From assembly GCA_947501695.1 (NCBI GenBank), contig CANMWO010000001.1, positions 868,001 through 932,000 on the forward strand: a stretch of DNA of 64,000 nucleotides. Direction: 5' to 3'. Below the pieces are notes generated by a model. That model worked only from the letters and a program-made list of their open reading frames with translations. It did not search any database and was not told the DNA's origin. The DNA comes from an uncultured Sphingomonadaceae bacterium (lineage in GTDB: Bacteria; Pseudomonadota; Alphaproteobacteria; Sphingomonadales; Sphingomonadaceae). Below, in pieces: positions 1-10,401 of this stretch (position 1 is the first letter of the stretch; every line of letters starts with the position of its first letter). The position numbers were made by a program, and so were the translations under genes.

Positions 1-406
1 AAGGTAATATCCATTCCGCAGTTTCTAGAGACATGGTCCTTAATGTCATGAGTTCATTATCTTTGTTAAATTCGGCAACTTCCATCACGGCGTAAATATG
101 CTGGTTGCAATCAATTATGATATGCGAACGCAAATCTTTGATGTCATTTTCCGAAGTCTCTTTATCTGTAGGCATGATGATCTGTGAAATCGAAACGGAG
201 GTAAATCCATTTTCTTTCTTGATACTGGCCTTGTCAGCAAAAAATATATCGCTGCGATAGTCTGGTGCTTCATCTTCGATAATTTCATCAACCAGATACC
301 AGTTGTGCAGGGCATTTGATTTGGTTTTCGCACTTACCGGACAAGCGGTAAGTGATGCCGTTATCAAGAATATGGGTACTGTCAGACTTCTAGCTGTTTT
401 TATCAC
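1..406 (-). CDS. Hypothetical secreted protein (partial, runs off the window edge)
   Basis: Open minus-strand frame from a GTG at 404-406 to the window edge, absent from the ORF track: MIKTARSLTVPIFLITASLTACPVSAKTKSNALHNWYLVDEIIEDEAPDYRSD...; signal-peptide-like N-terminus; overlaps the rarA 3' end by 17 nt. Confidence 0.55.
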   Translation of the reverse strand, partial: MIKTARSLTVPIFLITASLTACPVSAKTKSNALHNWYLVDEIIEDEAPDYRSDIFFADKASIKKENGFTSVSISQIIMPTDKETSENDIKDLRSHIIIDCNQHIYAVMEVAEFNKDNELMTLRTMSLETAEWILP

Positions 407-1712
407 GCCGCAACGTCTCCCAATAGTCTAACCGTTCTCTTATCTTATGCTCAAAGCCTCGGTTGACTGGTTCGTAAAATTTTTCTGGCTTCATTTCTTC
501 TGGCCAATAATTGTCACCGGAAAAGCCTTCATCGCTCTCATGATCATAACTATATCCCTCACCATAACCGATTTCCTTCATCAGTTTGGTCGGCGCGTTA
601 AGAATATTCTGCGGCGGCATGAGGGATCCGGTCTGTTTTGCGGACTTCCATGCGGCTTTCTGGGCCTTGTAAGCTGCATTGGATTTTGGAGCCGTGGCGC
701 AATAGAGGCAGGCTTGCGCGATCGCTATTTCGCCTTCTGGACTGCCCAGAAAATCATAAGCGTCTTTTGCAGCCAGCGCTTGCACCAATGCTTGCGGATC
801 CGCCAAGCCAATATCCTCGCTTGCAAAGCGGACTATACGTCTCAAGAGATAAAGCGGCTCTTCACCCGCAACCATCATACGCGCAAGATAATAGAGCGAG
901 GCCTGAGGATCAGATCCGCGTAGCGATTTATGCAGGGCCGATATTAGATTATAATGACCCTCGCGGTCCTTGTCATAGACCGCCATCCGCCGGTGGAGCA
1001 ATTTAGCAAGTGCCGCGGAATCAAGTGGTTCAGCGATACCCAACGAGAATAAGGTTTCGGCCTGATTGAGCAAAAAACGTCCATCGCCATCAGCGCTGGC
1101 GATTAGTGCTTGTCTCGCACTCTCGGTCACGGGCAGAGAATTTCCGGCCAAGGTCTCCGCCTTAGTCAAAAGCTCATCCAGTGCAGCGCTATCCAGCCGA
1201 TTCAGAATCAATACCTGTGTCCGGCTAAGCAGGGCTGCATTGAGCTCAAATGATGGGTTTTCTGTGGTTGCACCAACCAATATCACCGTACCTTTTTCTA
1301 CATATGGCAGAAAGCTGTCTTGTTGAGAGCGATTGAAGCGGTGGATCTCATCAACGAACAACAAGGTTTGTTTGCCAGTGCGTTGAAATTGCTCGGCCTC
1401 AGCAAAGACTTTTTTCAGGTCCGCAACACCAGAAAACACAGCGGATATTGCTTTGAAATGCAGATCAGTTTCATTCGCGAGCAACCGCGCTAAACTCGTC
1501 TTCCCGGTTCCCGGTGGTCCCCAAAATATGATGGAAGACAGTTTTCCAGCTACGACCATGCGTTTTAGCGCGCCATCCTCTCCTGCCAAATGGTCTTGTC
1601 CAACCACCTCGTCGAGATTTCTAGGCCGGAGTTGCTCGGCTAGCGGCGCATTGGCGGAAAGCTCAGCTCTTCCTGCAGATGCGTCATCGGTTGTGAAGAA
1701 ATCATCCATCAC
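390..1712 (-). CDS. rarA: Replication-associated recombination protein A (RarA/MgsA AAA+ ATPase)
   Basis: PLAEQLRPRNLDEVVGQDHL, Walker A GPPGTGKTSLA, DEIHRFNRSQQD, MgsA C-terminal region. Confidence 0.95.
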   Translation of the reverse strand: MMDDFFTTDDASAGRAELSANAPLAEQLRPRNLDEVVGQDHLAGEDGALKRMVVAGKLSSIIFWGPPGTGKTSLARLLANETDLHFKAISAVFSGVADLKKVFAEAEQFQRTGKQTLLFVDEIHRFNRSQQDSFLPYVEKGTVILVGATTENPSFELNAALLSRTQVLILNRLDSAALDELLTKAETLAGNSLPVTESARQALIASADGDGRFLLNQAETLFSLGIAEPLDSAALAKLLHRRMAVYDKDREGHYNLISALHKSLRGSDPQASLYYLARMMVAGEEPLYLLRRIVRFASEDIGLADPQALVQALAAKDAYDFLGSPEGEIAIAQACLYCATAPKSNAAYKAQKAAWKSAKQTGSLMPPQNILNAPTKLMKEIGYGEGYSYDHESDEGFSGDNYWPEEMKPEKFYEPVNRGFEHKIRERLDYWETLRRDKNS

Positions 1713-1825
1713 CCATCGTTATGGCATTTTCTGGACCGAAAACCAGCATGTTCCTTTGTCCAGACCAAAATTTTGTGGTCGGCAGTTGTCATGATATAGC
1801 GCCTTGGTAGAAGAGGGAGGAATTT

Positions 1826-2287
1826 ATGTCAGAGACCGTTGAAAATACGCGAGGAATGGGCGTTAGACCAGCTACGCCTTGGCACCTTTGGGTGGTTGGG
1901 ATTGTCGCTACAATATGGAATTCCGGAGGTGCTCTGGATTACACAATGACCCAGACGGGAAATGAATCGTACATGAGCGGCTTTACTCCGGAACAGCTTG
2001 ACTATTTTTATGCATTTCCAGCGTGGGCTGATGGAGTTTGGGCTTTGGGTGTTTGGGGCGCACTTGTCGGTTCTTTGCTGTTGTTGCTCCGCAGCCGCCA
2101 TGCGGTGATCGCTTTTGCAATATCTTTGGTGGGATTGGCTGGCTCGTCAATTTATCAGATGTTGGCAGATGTGCCAGCGAGTCTAAGCACTCCGGGAATA
2201 TGGATTTTTACGGCTGTTATCTGGTTGTCGATCATTTTGCTGATCTGGTATGCACGGAAGATGACTACGAAGGGTGTGCTACGCTAA
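1826..2287 (+). CDS. Hypothetical multi-pass membrane protein
   Basis: Four hydrophobic segments; SD-like agaggga upstream. Confidence 0.7.
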   Translation: MSETVENTRGMGVRPATPWHLWVVGIVATIWNSGGALDYTMTQTGNESYMSGFTPEQLDYFYAFPAWADGVWALGVWGALVGSLLLLLRSRHAVIAFAISLVGLAGSSIYQMLADVPASLSTPGIWIFTAVIWLSIILLIWYARKMTTKGVLR

Positions 2288-2293
2288 GGGGGC

Positions 2294-3475
2294 CTAGCGA
2301 ACCGCGGCTTGTTTGATCGGGCTGTGACCTGACTGGCGCTGTCGGATGAGGCGAATATAGGTTTCAGCGACCGCATTGTTGATCTGATCCCAACTAAACT
2401 CGTCAGCGCGGTTTTCGCCAGCAGCACCATGCGCTTTGCGGATGACTGCATCCTGGCAATAGAGCTGCAAAACATCTGCAAAATCACGAATTGCACCGGG
2501 AGTAACCAACCGTCCGGATTCTTTGTCTTTGACTAGGCTTTGGCTGCCGGTCGCTTTTGCCGCGACAACGGGAAGCCCACAGGCCATTGCTTCGAGCGTT
2601 ACATTACCAAATGTTTCGGTCACTGACGGATTAAAGAGCATATCCATGCTGGCAACGGCACGGCCGAGATCATGACCTTGCTGGAAGCCTGCAAAAACCG
2701 CATCTTCCATTCGTTCTTCAAACCATTGCTTCGCAGGGCCTTCGCCAATGATGATAACGCGGTGCTTGATCCGGCGCCGTTTCAACTCATCAATAGTATC
2801 AGAAAAGACATCGAGCCCCTTTTCCATCACCAATCGGCCGAGAAAACCTATAACCGGCTCGCCGTCGGCGATGCCAAAGGATTGCCGCCATGTTAGATCT
2901 CGTTTTGACGGGTTAAACACAGTTTTGTCGACGCCGCGCGACCAAATACCAACATCATAGTTCATCCGCTGTTGCCGGAGTACCTGAGCCATAGATTCTG
3001 ACGGCGCGACCAACGCGTCGCAGCGGCGGTAGAGTCGGCGTAACATTGCCTCAATCACTGGCTCCAGAAACGCGAGATTATAGTATCGGGGATAGGTTTC
3101 AAACCGTGTATGAACCGATGCGAGTACTGGGACGCCGTTTTTTCGCGCCCAACCCACCATTTTATGCCCGACTCGGTCGGGGCTCGAAATTTGGATGATA
3201 TTGGGATTGAAGTTAGCGAGATCGCGTTTTGCGCTGGCAGAAATATGGGTTGGAAAGCGATATTCGCCGCGTCCCGGAAACGCAACGGATGGCACACTTA
3301 TCAAATCACCAGTTGGTTCAAATGCTGGAGTATCCGTGGTGGGCGAATAGACGCGTACCGCAGCACCCTTACGCAAAAGATATTCCGCTAGCCGGTTTAA
3401 CGCTTGATTGGCGCCATCGCGCACGAAATTATAATTGCCACTATATAGGGCAATACGAAGGTCGCTTATTTCCAT
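2294..3475 (-). CDS. Glycosyltransferase family 4 (MgtA-like)
   Basis: GxLGRLVMEKGLD, PSVTETFGNVTLEAMACGLPVVA motifs of GT4. Confidence 0.9.
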   Translation of the reverse strand: MEISDLRIALYSGNYNFVRDGANQALNRLAEYLLRKGAAVRVYSPTTDTPAFEPTGDLISVPSVAFPGRGEYRFPTHISASAKRDLANFNPNIIQISSPDRVGHKMVGWARKNGVPVLASVHTRFETYPRYYNLAFLEPVIEAMLRRLYRRCDALVAPSESMAQVLRQQRMNYDVGIWSRGVDKTVFNPSKRDLTWRQSFGIADGEPVIGFLGRLVMEKGLDVFSDTIDELKRRRIKHRVIIIGEGPAKQWFEERMEDAVFAGFQQGHDLGRAVASMDMLFNPSVTETFGNVTLEAMACGLPVVAAKATGSQSLVKDKESGRLVTPGAIRDFADVLQLYCQDAVIRKAHGAAGENRADEFSWDQINNAVAETYIRLIRQRQSGHSPIKQAAVR

Positions 3476-3539
3476 CTGCGCCTTGAAGCATAATCAACGG
3501 GAAATTGCTAATATGAACTTGTGCAGCTAACCAAGGTAA

Positions 3540-4193
3540 ATGATTGAAACGACGCTTGATAACCTGCTGATCGGGACACCTAAGCCATTTCGTGAGGATG
3601 GTGAAATGAGTGCTATTGTTAAACAGTGCGTTTCCGAACCCATTCAGCTTGGCTTTTTGGGTCTGGATGGCAATCAGGTTGCTGATCCATTGCATCATGG
3701 CGGGCGTGATAAAGCCGTGCATCTTTATCCCACAGAACATTATGACTTCTGGAAAGACAAATATCCGGACGTTGATTTCCTGAATCGACCGGGGGCCTTT
3801 GGCGAAAACCTGAGCTGCGCCGGTTTGACAGAGGATAAGCTATGTTTGGGTGATATTTTTCGGCTTGGTGAAGCTTTGATCGAATGTAGTCATGCTCGCC
3901 AGCCATGCTGGAAACTCAATCATCATTTCGGGAAGCCTGATGTGTTGAAGACCGTGGTCAAGACATCCAAATCAGGCAGTTATTTCAGAGTGTTGGAGCC
4001 CGGTGTAGTGAAGGCTGGTGATAGATTGGTCCAGCAGGACAAACCCCATTCCGACTGGCCCCTAGAGCGCCTGTTCGGTCTCGTGATCGGCGGCAAGCAT
4101 AAAGGGCAAAGCGCCGAGCTATTGGTGTTATCCAAGATGCCGGTTCTGGCAGAAACTTGGCGCATGCGTGCGGCCCAACTGGCCGCAGTTTAG
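3540..4193 (+). CDS. MOSC domain-containing protein (YiiM-like)
   Basis: DGNQVADPLHHGGRDKAVHLYPTEHY, GAFGENLSCAGL, CSHARQPCWKL. Confidence 0.88.
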   Translation: MIETTLDNLLIGTPKPFREDGEMSAIVKQCVSEPIQLGFLGLDGNQVADPLHHGGRDKAVHLYPTEHYDFWKDKYPDVDFLNRPGAFGENLSCAGLTEDKLCLGDIFRLGEALIECSHARQPCWKLNHHFGKPDVLKTVVKTSKSGSYFRVLEPGVVKAGDRLVQQDKPHSDWPLERLFGLVIGGKHKGQSAELLVLSKMPVLAETWRMRAAQLAAV

Positions 4194-4195
4194 CC

Positions 4196-5161
4196 TTATT
4201 GATGCGTGGCAGCCAAGCCAGTATTATGCGGTAAAAGGCGCAGTCTGGTCACCCTTCGATCATCAGCTTCCAATATTTCCAATTGCCAGCCGCTTGGGTG
4301 TTTCAGCATTTCGCCCGTTTTCGGAATGTGACCAGCCAAAACAAAGGCCAGACCACCGATCGTATCGACATCTTCGTCAATCTCGGCCAGCGCGGGATCA
4401 ATTGCCTCACCAACATCATCCAGCTCGGCCCGCGCGTCTGCTTCCCAAATACCGCCATCGAGCGGTTTCAGCATCTGCACGGGCTCTTCATCATGCTCGT
4501 CTTCGATATCGCCAACAATTTCTTCAACAATATCTTCAATCGTGACCAGCCCTTCCGTACCATTATATTCATCAAATATAATGGCGAGATGGATCCGGGT
4601 GGCTCGCATTTCCGCAAGCAAATCCAGTACACCCATCGACTCTGGAACAAATCTGGGTTGGCGCAGATAAGGGGTGATATCCGTAGGCGGGGTGCCACCT
4701 TTTGCGACCAGCGCAAATATATCCTTGATATGGATCATACCGATGATTGTATCGAGATTATCGCGATATACAGGAATACGGCTGTGGCCGTGCTCGGAAA
4801 ATATCTCGACTATTTCGCTAAACGGGGCGCTTTCTTCAATCGCAACAATATCGGCGCGAGGAACGGCTATATCATCGACCCGATGATCACCAAATTCGAG
4901 CAAGTTCCGCAACATTTCAAGCTCAACGGGCGAAATGTCCGGGTCGCCATTTTTGTCTGTTTCGCCATCGCTTTCATGTTCATCAATGACTTCTTCGAGT
5001 TGCGCGCGTAGTGAATTATCTTCCGCTTCCCCAAAAACCATGGCTTTCAGGCTGCGCCATATTTGCCCGGGTTCTTCATCCTCATTGCGGGGGTGCGACG
5101 AAGGCCTCCCGCCGTTACCATTATGTTTGTTATCTTCTGACATTTGTTTTGTTTTGGTCAC
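4196..5161 (-). CDS. corC: Hemolysin/CorC family CBS-domain protein
   Basis: VPRADIVAIEES, CBS domains, FDEYNGTEGLVTIEDIVEEIVGDIEDEHD. Confidence 0.92.
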   Translation of the reverse strand: MTKTKQMSEDNKHNGNGGRPSSHPRNEDEEPGQIWRSLKAMVFGEAEDNSLRAQLEEVIDEHESDGETDKNGDPDISPVELEMLRNLLEFGDHRVDDIAVPRADIVAIEESAPFSEIVEIFSEHGHSRIPVYRDNLDTIIGMIHIKDIFALVAKGGTPPTDITPYLRQPRFVPESMGVLDLLAEMRATRIHLAIIFDEYNGTEGLVTIEDIVEEIVGDIEDEHDEEPVQMLKPLDGGIWEADARAELDDVGEAIDPALAEIDEDVDTIGGLAFVLAGHIPKTGEMLKHPSGWQLEILEADDRRVTRLRLLPHNTGLAATHQ

Positions 5162-5164
5162 TCA

Positions 5165-5686
5165 TCATATCTGTTGTTCGGTATAAGGGTTGGCAATCCC
5201 TAAATTTTTTAGCGCTTTGACTTCCAATGCTTCCATAATCAAAGCATCATTTTCTGTTTCATGATCATAGCCTAATAAATGTAAAATACCATGGATCAAC
5301 AAGTGGGATGCATGGTCCTCCATGGCAATAGATTTCTGTCCTGCTTCGCTAGCGCAAACATCATATGCCATGATGATATCACCAAGAAGTACCTCGCCAT
5401 CGTCGCTGTTTGACAAGGATTGTAAAAGATCCCGCGGCACGAGAGGGAATGAAAGCACATTGGTGGCTTTGTCTTTGCCACGATAGGCGGAATTGAGTTG
5501 TTGCACTTCGTCGTTGTTGGAGAGCTTAATACTTATCTCTAAAGCAAATTTTTTCTGTGCCAACGCGCCATAAGGCGAAACGGAGAGCGCTGCATCTGCC
5601 GCCTTTTCGCTCCGTTTTTGCCAGTCAATCTTGTCGTGCCAGTCCGGACCCTTGTTAAGTTCAATCTGCAGCATCTTTGCCTTCAT
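5165..5686 (-). CDS. ybeY: Endoribonuclease / rRNA maturation factor YbeY
   Basis: NVLSFP, LLGDIIMAYDV, LLIHGILHLLGYDHE metal-binding motif. Confidence 0.95.
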   Translation of the reverse strand: MKAKMLQIELNKGPDWHDKIDWQKRSEKAADAALSVSPYGALAQKKFALEISIKLSNNDEVQQLNSAYRGKDKATNVLSFPLVPRDLLQSLSNSDDGEVLLGDIIMAYDVCASEAGQKSIAMEDHASHLLIHGILHLLGYDHETENDALIMEALEVKALKNLGIANPYTEQQI

Positions 5687-6689
5687 AGGCTTCGACTATC
5701 TTGCCGACCAGTGGATGACGAACGACATCGGCGGCACCGAATTTCACAGTGCTGACGCTATCAACACCGTCGAGCTTTCTCACTGCATCGGCCAAACCGG
5801 ATGTCGCTCCGCTTGGTAGGTCGACTTGTTTGGGGTCGCCGCAAATTACCATTCGGCTGTTCATGCCAAAACGCGTGAGGAACATCTTCATTTGGGCCGC
5901 GGTGGTATTCTGCGCTTCATCCAAAATCACGAAAGCATCCGCCAAAGTCCGGCCACGCATAAACGCTATGGGCGCAATTTCAATCTCACCGCTCTCGATC
6001 CGCCGTTCGACTTGCTCTGCAGGCAAAGTGTCATAAAGTGCATCGTAAAGCGGGCGCAGGAAGGGATCGACCTTTTCCTTCATGTCGCCTGGCAGAAAGC
6101 CTATTTTCTCGCCTGCCTCCACTGCGGGGCGCGACAAGATCAGTCGATCCACTGATCCGGTAATTAGCTGCGAAACAGCCTGCGCTACAGCGAGATAAGT
6201 CTTGCCCGTACCCGCTGGGCCCAAAGCAAAAATCATGTCGTCCCGGGCGAGTTTTTCCATATAGTCTGCTTGTCGGACAGAGCGCGGAAAAATTGTCTTT
6301 TTCCGGGTTTTAATCATCACTTTGGGCGGTGCCGAGATATCGGCCTTGACCGTTTTTTGCATTTCTTGCGATTTCGCTGATTTAGAAACTCTAGGATCGG
6401 CAACCATGCCAATAATCGCTTCCACGGCTGCGGCGTCGATTTCCTGACCTTCTTCTAACCTGTTATAGATACCGGTTAGAACATCACGCGCTTGCGTGGC
6501 CGCTTCCTCTTCGCCTTCGATTTTCAGCTTGGTGCCACGGGCCGCGATATAGACACCCAATCGATTTTCGATCGCGACTATATTACGATCATATTCACCA
6601 AAAAGCTCGCCCAATATCTGGGGATCATCAAATTCTACGTCTAGCGTTACCAGCTTGCTTTTGTCTTCGGCAATGCTCTTTTTGGTCAT
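5661..6689 (-). CDS. PhoH family ATPase
   Basis: FALGPAGTGKTYLAVA, LSRPAVEAGEKIGFLPGDMKEKVDPFLRPLYDAL, DEAQNTT. Confidence 0.95.
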   Translation of the reverse strand: MTKKSIAEDKSKLVTLDVEFDDPQILGELFGEYDRNIVAIENRLGVYIAARGTKLKIEGEEEAATQARDVLTGIYNRLEEGQEIDAAAVEAIIGMVADPRVSKSAKSQEMQKTVKADISAPPKVMIKTRKKTIFPRSVRQADYMEKLARDDMIFALGPAGTGKTYLAVAQAVSQLITGSVDRLILSRPAVEAGEKIGFLPGDMKEKVDPFLRPLYDALYDTLPAEQVERRIESGEIEIAPIAFMRGRTLADAFVILDEAQNTTAAQMKMFLTRFGMNSRMVICGDPKQVDLPSGATSGLADAVRKLDGVDSVSTVKFGAADVVRHPLVGKIVEAYEGKDAAD

Positions 6690-8026
6690 TAAGCAGCTTC
6701 TCTCTGTGTCATCTTGCCCTGTAGGCTGTTAGGCCCCGCACTTTCTATTGTCACATCAACCATATCGCCGATGGTAAGTTCCGGCGCAATGATATGGACG
6801 GATTGGAGCCAAGGTGTTTTACCCACGAGTTGTCCATCGAGCTTGCCCTTGCGTTCCAGTAAAATATCTGTCTGTCGGCCGAGTGCTTGTTTGTTAAAAT
6901 CATATTGTTGTTCGTTCAGCAAGGCTTGCAGTCGCTGGAGCCGTTCATCCATGATTTCCGGCACTATCTGTTCGTCCATGACAGCCGCCGGCGTACCTGG
7001 CCGCGGTGAATATTTGAACGAATAAGCTTGCGAATATTTGGCTTCGCGAATGACCGACAATGTGTCTTCAAAATCAGCGTCGGTCTCACCGGGGAAGCCG
7101 ACAATAAAGTCGCCGGAAATGGCAATATCCGGTCTGACTTTGCGTATACGCGACAATATATCGAGATAGCTTTCGGTTGTGTGCGAGCGATTCATAGCCT
7201 TGAGGATACGGTCACTGCCGGACTGTACCGGAAGATGCAGATAGGGCATTAATGCTGGTATCTCGCCATGAGCAGCGATCAATGCGTCAGTCATGTCATT
7301 TGGGTGGCTCGTTGTATATCGGATGCGCTCTAGACCATCGATACGGTCCAATGCACGGATCAAGCCGTCGAGGCCTTGAGGTTGACCCTTGTCATCTTCG
7401 CTGGTCCAAGCGTTAACGTTCTGACCAAGCAAGGTAATTTCCTTGACGCCACCATCAACCAACGCCTGCGCTTCGGTGATCAAATCTGCCCAAGGACGTG
7501 AGATTTCTGCTCCACGTGTATAAGGAACCACACAATAGGTGCAAAATTTATCGCAACCCTCTTGCACCGTTAAGAAGGCACTTGGTCGGGCTTGTTTCTT
7601 GCGGGTTGGCAAAACATCGAATTTCGACGCGACAGGCATATCCGTGTCTAGCGCTTTCTTTCCCGTCTTGGCGCGGCTAATAAGTTCGGGCAGTCTGTGA
7701 TATGCCTGCGGTCCCACAACAATATCCACGCTTGGTGCGCGCCTAGAAATTTCTTTGCCTTCGGCCTGTGCGACACAACCAGCGACCGCGATCATTGGAC
7801 TCTTACCGTCCTTGCCACGCAAACGGCCGATGTCGGAATAGACTTTCTCGGCAGCTTTTTCGCGAATGTGACAGGTGTTCAGGACGACTAGGTCCGCATC
7901 CTCACCATCGACAGCGCTAGACATGCCCTGATCAACAAGCATTTCAGACATGCGTTCGCCATCATAGACGTTCATTTGACAGCCATAAGACTTGACGCGG
8001 AATTTTTTGGGATCGGATCGATTCAT
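6689..8026 (-). CDS. miaB: tRNA-2-methylthio-N6-dimethylallyladenosine synthase MiaB
   Basis: [14 protein letters not shown], radical [22 protein letters not shown] domain. Confidence 0.97.
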   Translation of the reverse strand: MNRSDPKKFRVKSYGCQMNVYDGERMSEMLVDQGMSSAVDGEDADLVVLNTCHIREKAAEKVYSDIGRLRGKDGKSPMIAVAGCVAQAEGKEISRRAPSVDIVVGPQAYHRLPELISRAKTGKKALDTDMPVASKFDVLPTRKKQARPSAFLTVQEGCDKFCTYCVVPYTRGAEISRPWADLITEAQALVDGGVKEITLLGQNVNAWTSEDDKGQPQGLDGLIRALDRIDGLERIRYTTSHPNDMTDALIAAHGEIPALMPYLHLPVQSGSDRILKAMNRSHTTESYLDILSRIRKVRPDIAISGDFIVGFPGETDADFEDTLSVIREAKYSQAYSFKYSPRPGTPAAVMDEQIVPEIMDERLQRLQALLNEQQYDFNKQALGRQTDILLERKGKLDGQLVGKTPWLQSVHIIAPELTIGDMVDVTIESAGPNSLQGKMTQREAA

Positions 8027-8035
8027 AACCGCTGC

Positions 8036-8836
8036 CTATACAACGGGCTCTCCAGACAGGGAAGCGGAAAGCGCCTTGGCAATCCGTCGTTCTGCCTCTG
8101 CGCAGATCGCTTTGCGATCTCCAAATTGCGCAGGATCAAACGGTTCAAGAAAGTGCAGGGTGGTCGGGATAATACCTAGTCTTGCAAATAGGCGCTTCGC
8201 ATTGTCGACAGCCGGTTCATCACCAACCCATGCGATATCTTTGCTGACATTCCCAAAATCCAATAGTACAGGCTGGATCATGGTTGGTTTCGGGGGCGGC
8301 GCCATGGCCTGAAACAAAGACGGTTTAAAGGGTAGCAAACTGTGTCCGTCTGTCGTTGTACCCTCGGGAAACACCGTAATCGGGTATTTTTCCTCGATAG
8401 CTTCGCGAATAATACCAATTTGATCACCAACCTGCATCCGGTCGGTCCGAGAGACGAAAATTGTTTTGTTGATCCGGCAAAGCCATCCGATAATGGGCCA
8501 GCTTGCAATGCCATCCTGCGCCACAAATGTGCAGCCAGTAACTCCAGCGATTACCGGAATATCGAACCAACTTACATGATTGGAGACATAGAAAACATCG
8601 TGTTTCAGCCTGTTTCCCTTGGTCTTTATCACCGCACCACAATTGGTTGCGACCAACCATAGGAAGAACCGCGGCCAAGGAGAAGGTAAACGGAATAACC
8701 GCCAGATATAATGCATTGGGAGGCAAACGAACAAGCTGAGCAAAATGCCCAACACACGTAATCCGATAAGCAGTGCCCCCACTACTGAAATTGAAAGCTG
8801 ACCGGCGTCAGCTTTTTCGGTCAGAGGATACGCCAT
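8036..8836 (-). CDS. 1-acyl-sn-glycerol-3-phosphate acyltransferase (PlsC-like)
   Basis: NHVSWFDI and FPEGTTTDG motifs; ORF extends to 8926 but MAYPLTEK is the likelier start. Confidence 0.88.
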   Translation of the reverse strand: MAYPLTEKADAGQLSISVVGALLIGLRVLGILLSLFVCLPMHYIWRLFRLPSPWPRFFLWLVATNCGAVIKTKGNRLKHDVFYVSNHVSWFDIPVIAGVTGCTFVAQDGIASWPIIGWLCRINKTIFVSRTDRMQVGDQIGIIREAIEEKYPITVFPEGTTTDGHSLLPFKPSLFQAMAPPPKPTMIQPVLLDFGNVSKDIAWVGDEPAVDNAKRLFARLGIIPTTLHFLEPFDPAQFGDRKAICAEAERRIAKALSASLSGEPVV

Positions 8837-9239
8837 AGAGTTCCATGCGATGATCGACCAATCTGTAGCCCAGTTTCTCAGCAATTTGTTTTTGCAGGGC
8901 TTCAAGCTCGGGATCAACAAATTCAATCACTTTGCCTGTTTCAACATCGATCAGATGATCATGGTGCGCTTCTGGAACCGCTTCATAACGCGCGCGGCCA
9001 TCGCCAAAATCATGTCGATCAAGGATTCCAGCTTCTTCAAATAGACGAACAGTTCGGTAAACAGTGGCAATAGAAATGCGTGAATCAACCGAAGAGGCTC
9101 GCTCGTGAAGAGTTTCCACATCTGGATGATCCTCCGCGTCAGATATCACACGTGCAATAACACGGCGCTGGTCCGTTATTCGCAGACCTTTTTCTGCGCA
9201 TAATTTTTCAAGGTCAATTTTATCCGGCATTTGCTCCAT
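8808..9239 (-). CDS. fur: Fur family transcriptional regulator
   Basis: GLRITDQRRVIARV, ISIATVYRTVRLFEEAGIL, HHDHLIDVETGKVIEF; start refined to MEQMPDK. Confidence 0.92.
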   Translation of the reverse strand: MEQMPDKIDLEKLCAEKGLRITDQRRVIARVISDAEDHPDVETLHERASSVDSRISIATVYRTVRLFEEAGILDRHDFGDGRARYEAVPEAHHDHLIDVETGKVIEFVDPELEALQKQIAEKLGYRLVDHRMELYGVSSDRKS

Positions 9240-9345
9240 CCCGATTGTTGGATAATACCCTATTATCCGCCGACAATAAAGCAAAGGGAAAACTGCGATA
9301 TTATTCGCAATTTCCCCATTGATTAAATCTAACGAAAAGCGTTGT

Positions 9346-9759
9346 TTATTTCTTTTTCTTTTTCTTGCCCAAACCAATCGCCTTGGCCAATTCTCGGCGC
9401 TTTTCGGCATAATTGGGGGCAACCATCGGATAGTTGCTCGGTAGTCCCCATTTTACGCGATATTCGTCTGGTGTCATGCCATAATGGGTCATTAAGTGCC
9501 GTTTCAGCATTTTCAATTTCTTACCATCTTCCAGGCAGACTACAAAATCGGGCTTAATCGATGATTTAATTGGTACGGCGGGATCTGGGCGAGCTTGCTC
9601 AGCGGCTTTTCCGGACAGACTGAACAGCGCGCCATGTACATTATTGATGATTAGCGGCAAGTCTGAAACAGCAACGCTGTTATTGCTAACATGCGCGGCA
9701 ACAATATCCGAAGTGAGCGCAATCAACGTCTCATTCAGAGCAATATTTTCCTCTGTCAT
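9346..9759 (-). CDS. MucR family transcriptional regulator
   Basis: VVCLEDGKKLKMLKRHLMTHYGMTPDEYRVKWGLPSNYPMVAPNYAEKR is a typical Ros/MucR zinc-finger domain. Confidence 0.93.
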   Translation of the reverse strand: MTEENIALNETLIALTSDIVAAHVSNNSVAVSDLPLIINNVHGALFSLSGKAAEQARPDPAVPIKSSIKPDFVVCLEDGKKLKMLKRHLMTHYGMTPDEYRVKWGLPSNYPMVAPNYAEKRRELAKAIGLGKKKKKK

Positions 9760-9885
9760 ATATACCTCTTAGTGCGACCATTTTATGGTATTGAGCAATT
9801 TTTTGCTACGAGGTTTGTTGCACGGTCAAGTCGGGTTTTCAACGATCATACTATATAGTGTGTTGAATTTGCGTTGCTTTCACCA

Positions 9886-10398
9886 TCACAAAGATTTTTT
9901 GTAGGTAATGGCATCAAACTTTTCTTTGTTGTGACCTGTATAATAGGCAGGGCGAAGTCCAATCTTCTCAAATCCAAGTTTTTGATAGAGGCTTTGGGCA
10001 GGATTGTTAGAACGTACTTCCAAGAACACAGCTATAGTTCCACTATTTTCAGCATCTGAGATAAGTCTTTTCAGAATTGCGAGGCCGATACCCTTGTTTT
10101 GATAATCCGGATCGACTGCAATCATCAACAGTTCTTGTTCGCCAGCGACAACTCTACTGATTGCAAAGCCGCAGGGCCGTTCATCACTAGCCGCAATCAT
10201 CAATAGGGTGCCCGGCAAGGACAGCATGGATCGGCATTGATGCTCGTTCCAAGCTTCTCCGTAAACGCTAGAAAATGACTTTCCCATAATCTGCATCACG
10301 ACCCGCAGCTTGTCATATCCAGCATATTCCAGCTCTATCGTTTCACTCCGATTCACTGGGATTGCTTCATTTTCGAGATCGGGTGTGAGTTCAGACAT
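9886..10398 (-). CDS. rimI: Ribosomal protein alanine N-acetyltransferase (GNAT)
   Basis: GNAT fold motifs DPDYQNKGIGLAIL, LEVRSNNPAQSLYQKLGFEKIGLRPAYY; adjacent to tsaB. Confidence 0.9.
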   Translation of the reverse strand: MSELTPDLENEAIPVNRSETIELEYAGYDKLRVVMQIMGKSFSSVYGEAWNEHQCRSMLSLPGTLLMIAASDERPCGFAISRVVAGEQELLMIAVDPDYQNKGIGLAILKRLISDAENSGTIAVFLEVRSNNPAQSLYQKLGFEKIGLRPAYYTGHNKEKFDAITYKKSL

Positions 10399-10401
10399 AG
10401 T

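Noticed and set aside
447-1794. Plus-strand ORFs opposite rarA (447-923, 638-1006, 1066-1326, 1453-1794)
   Set aside because: Antisense to a clear conserved CDS with no recognisable family
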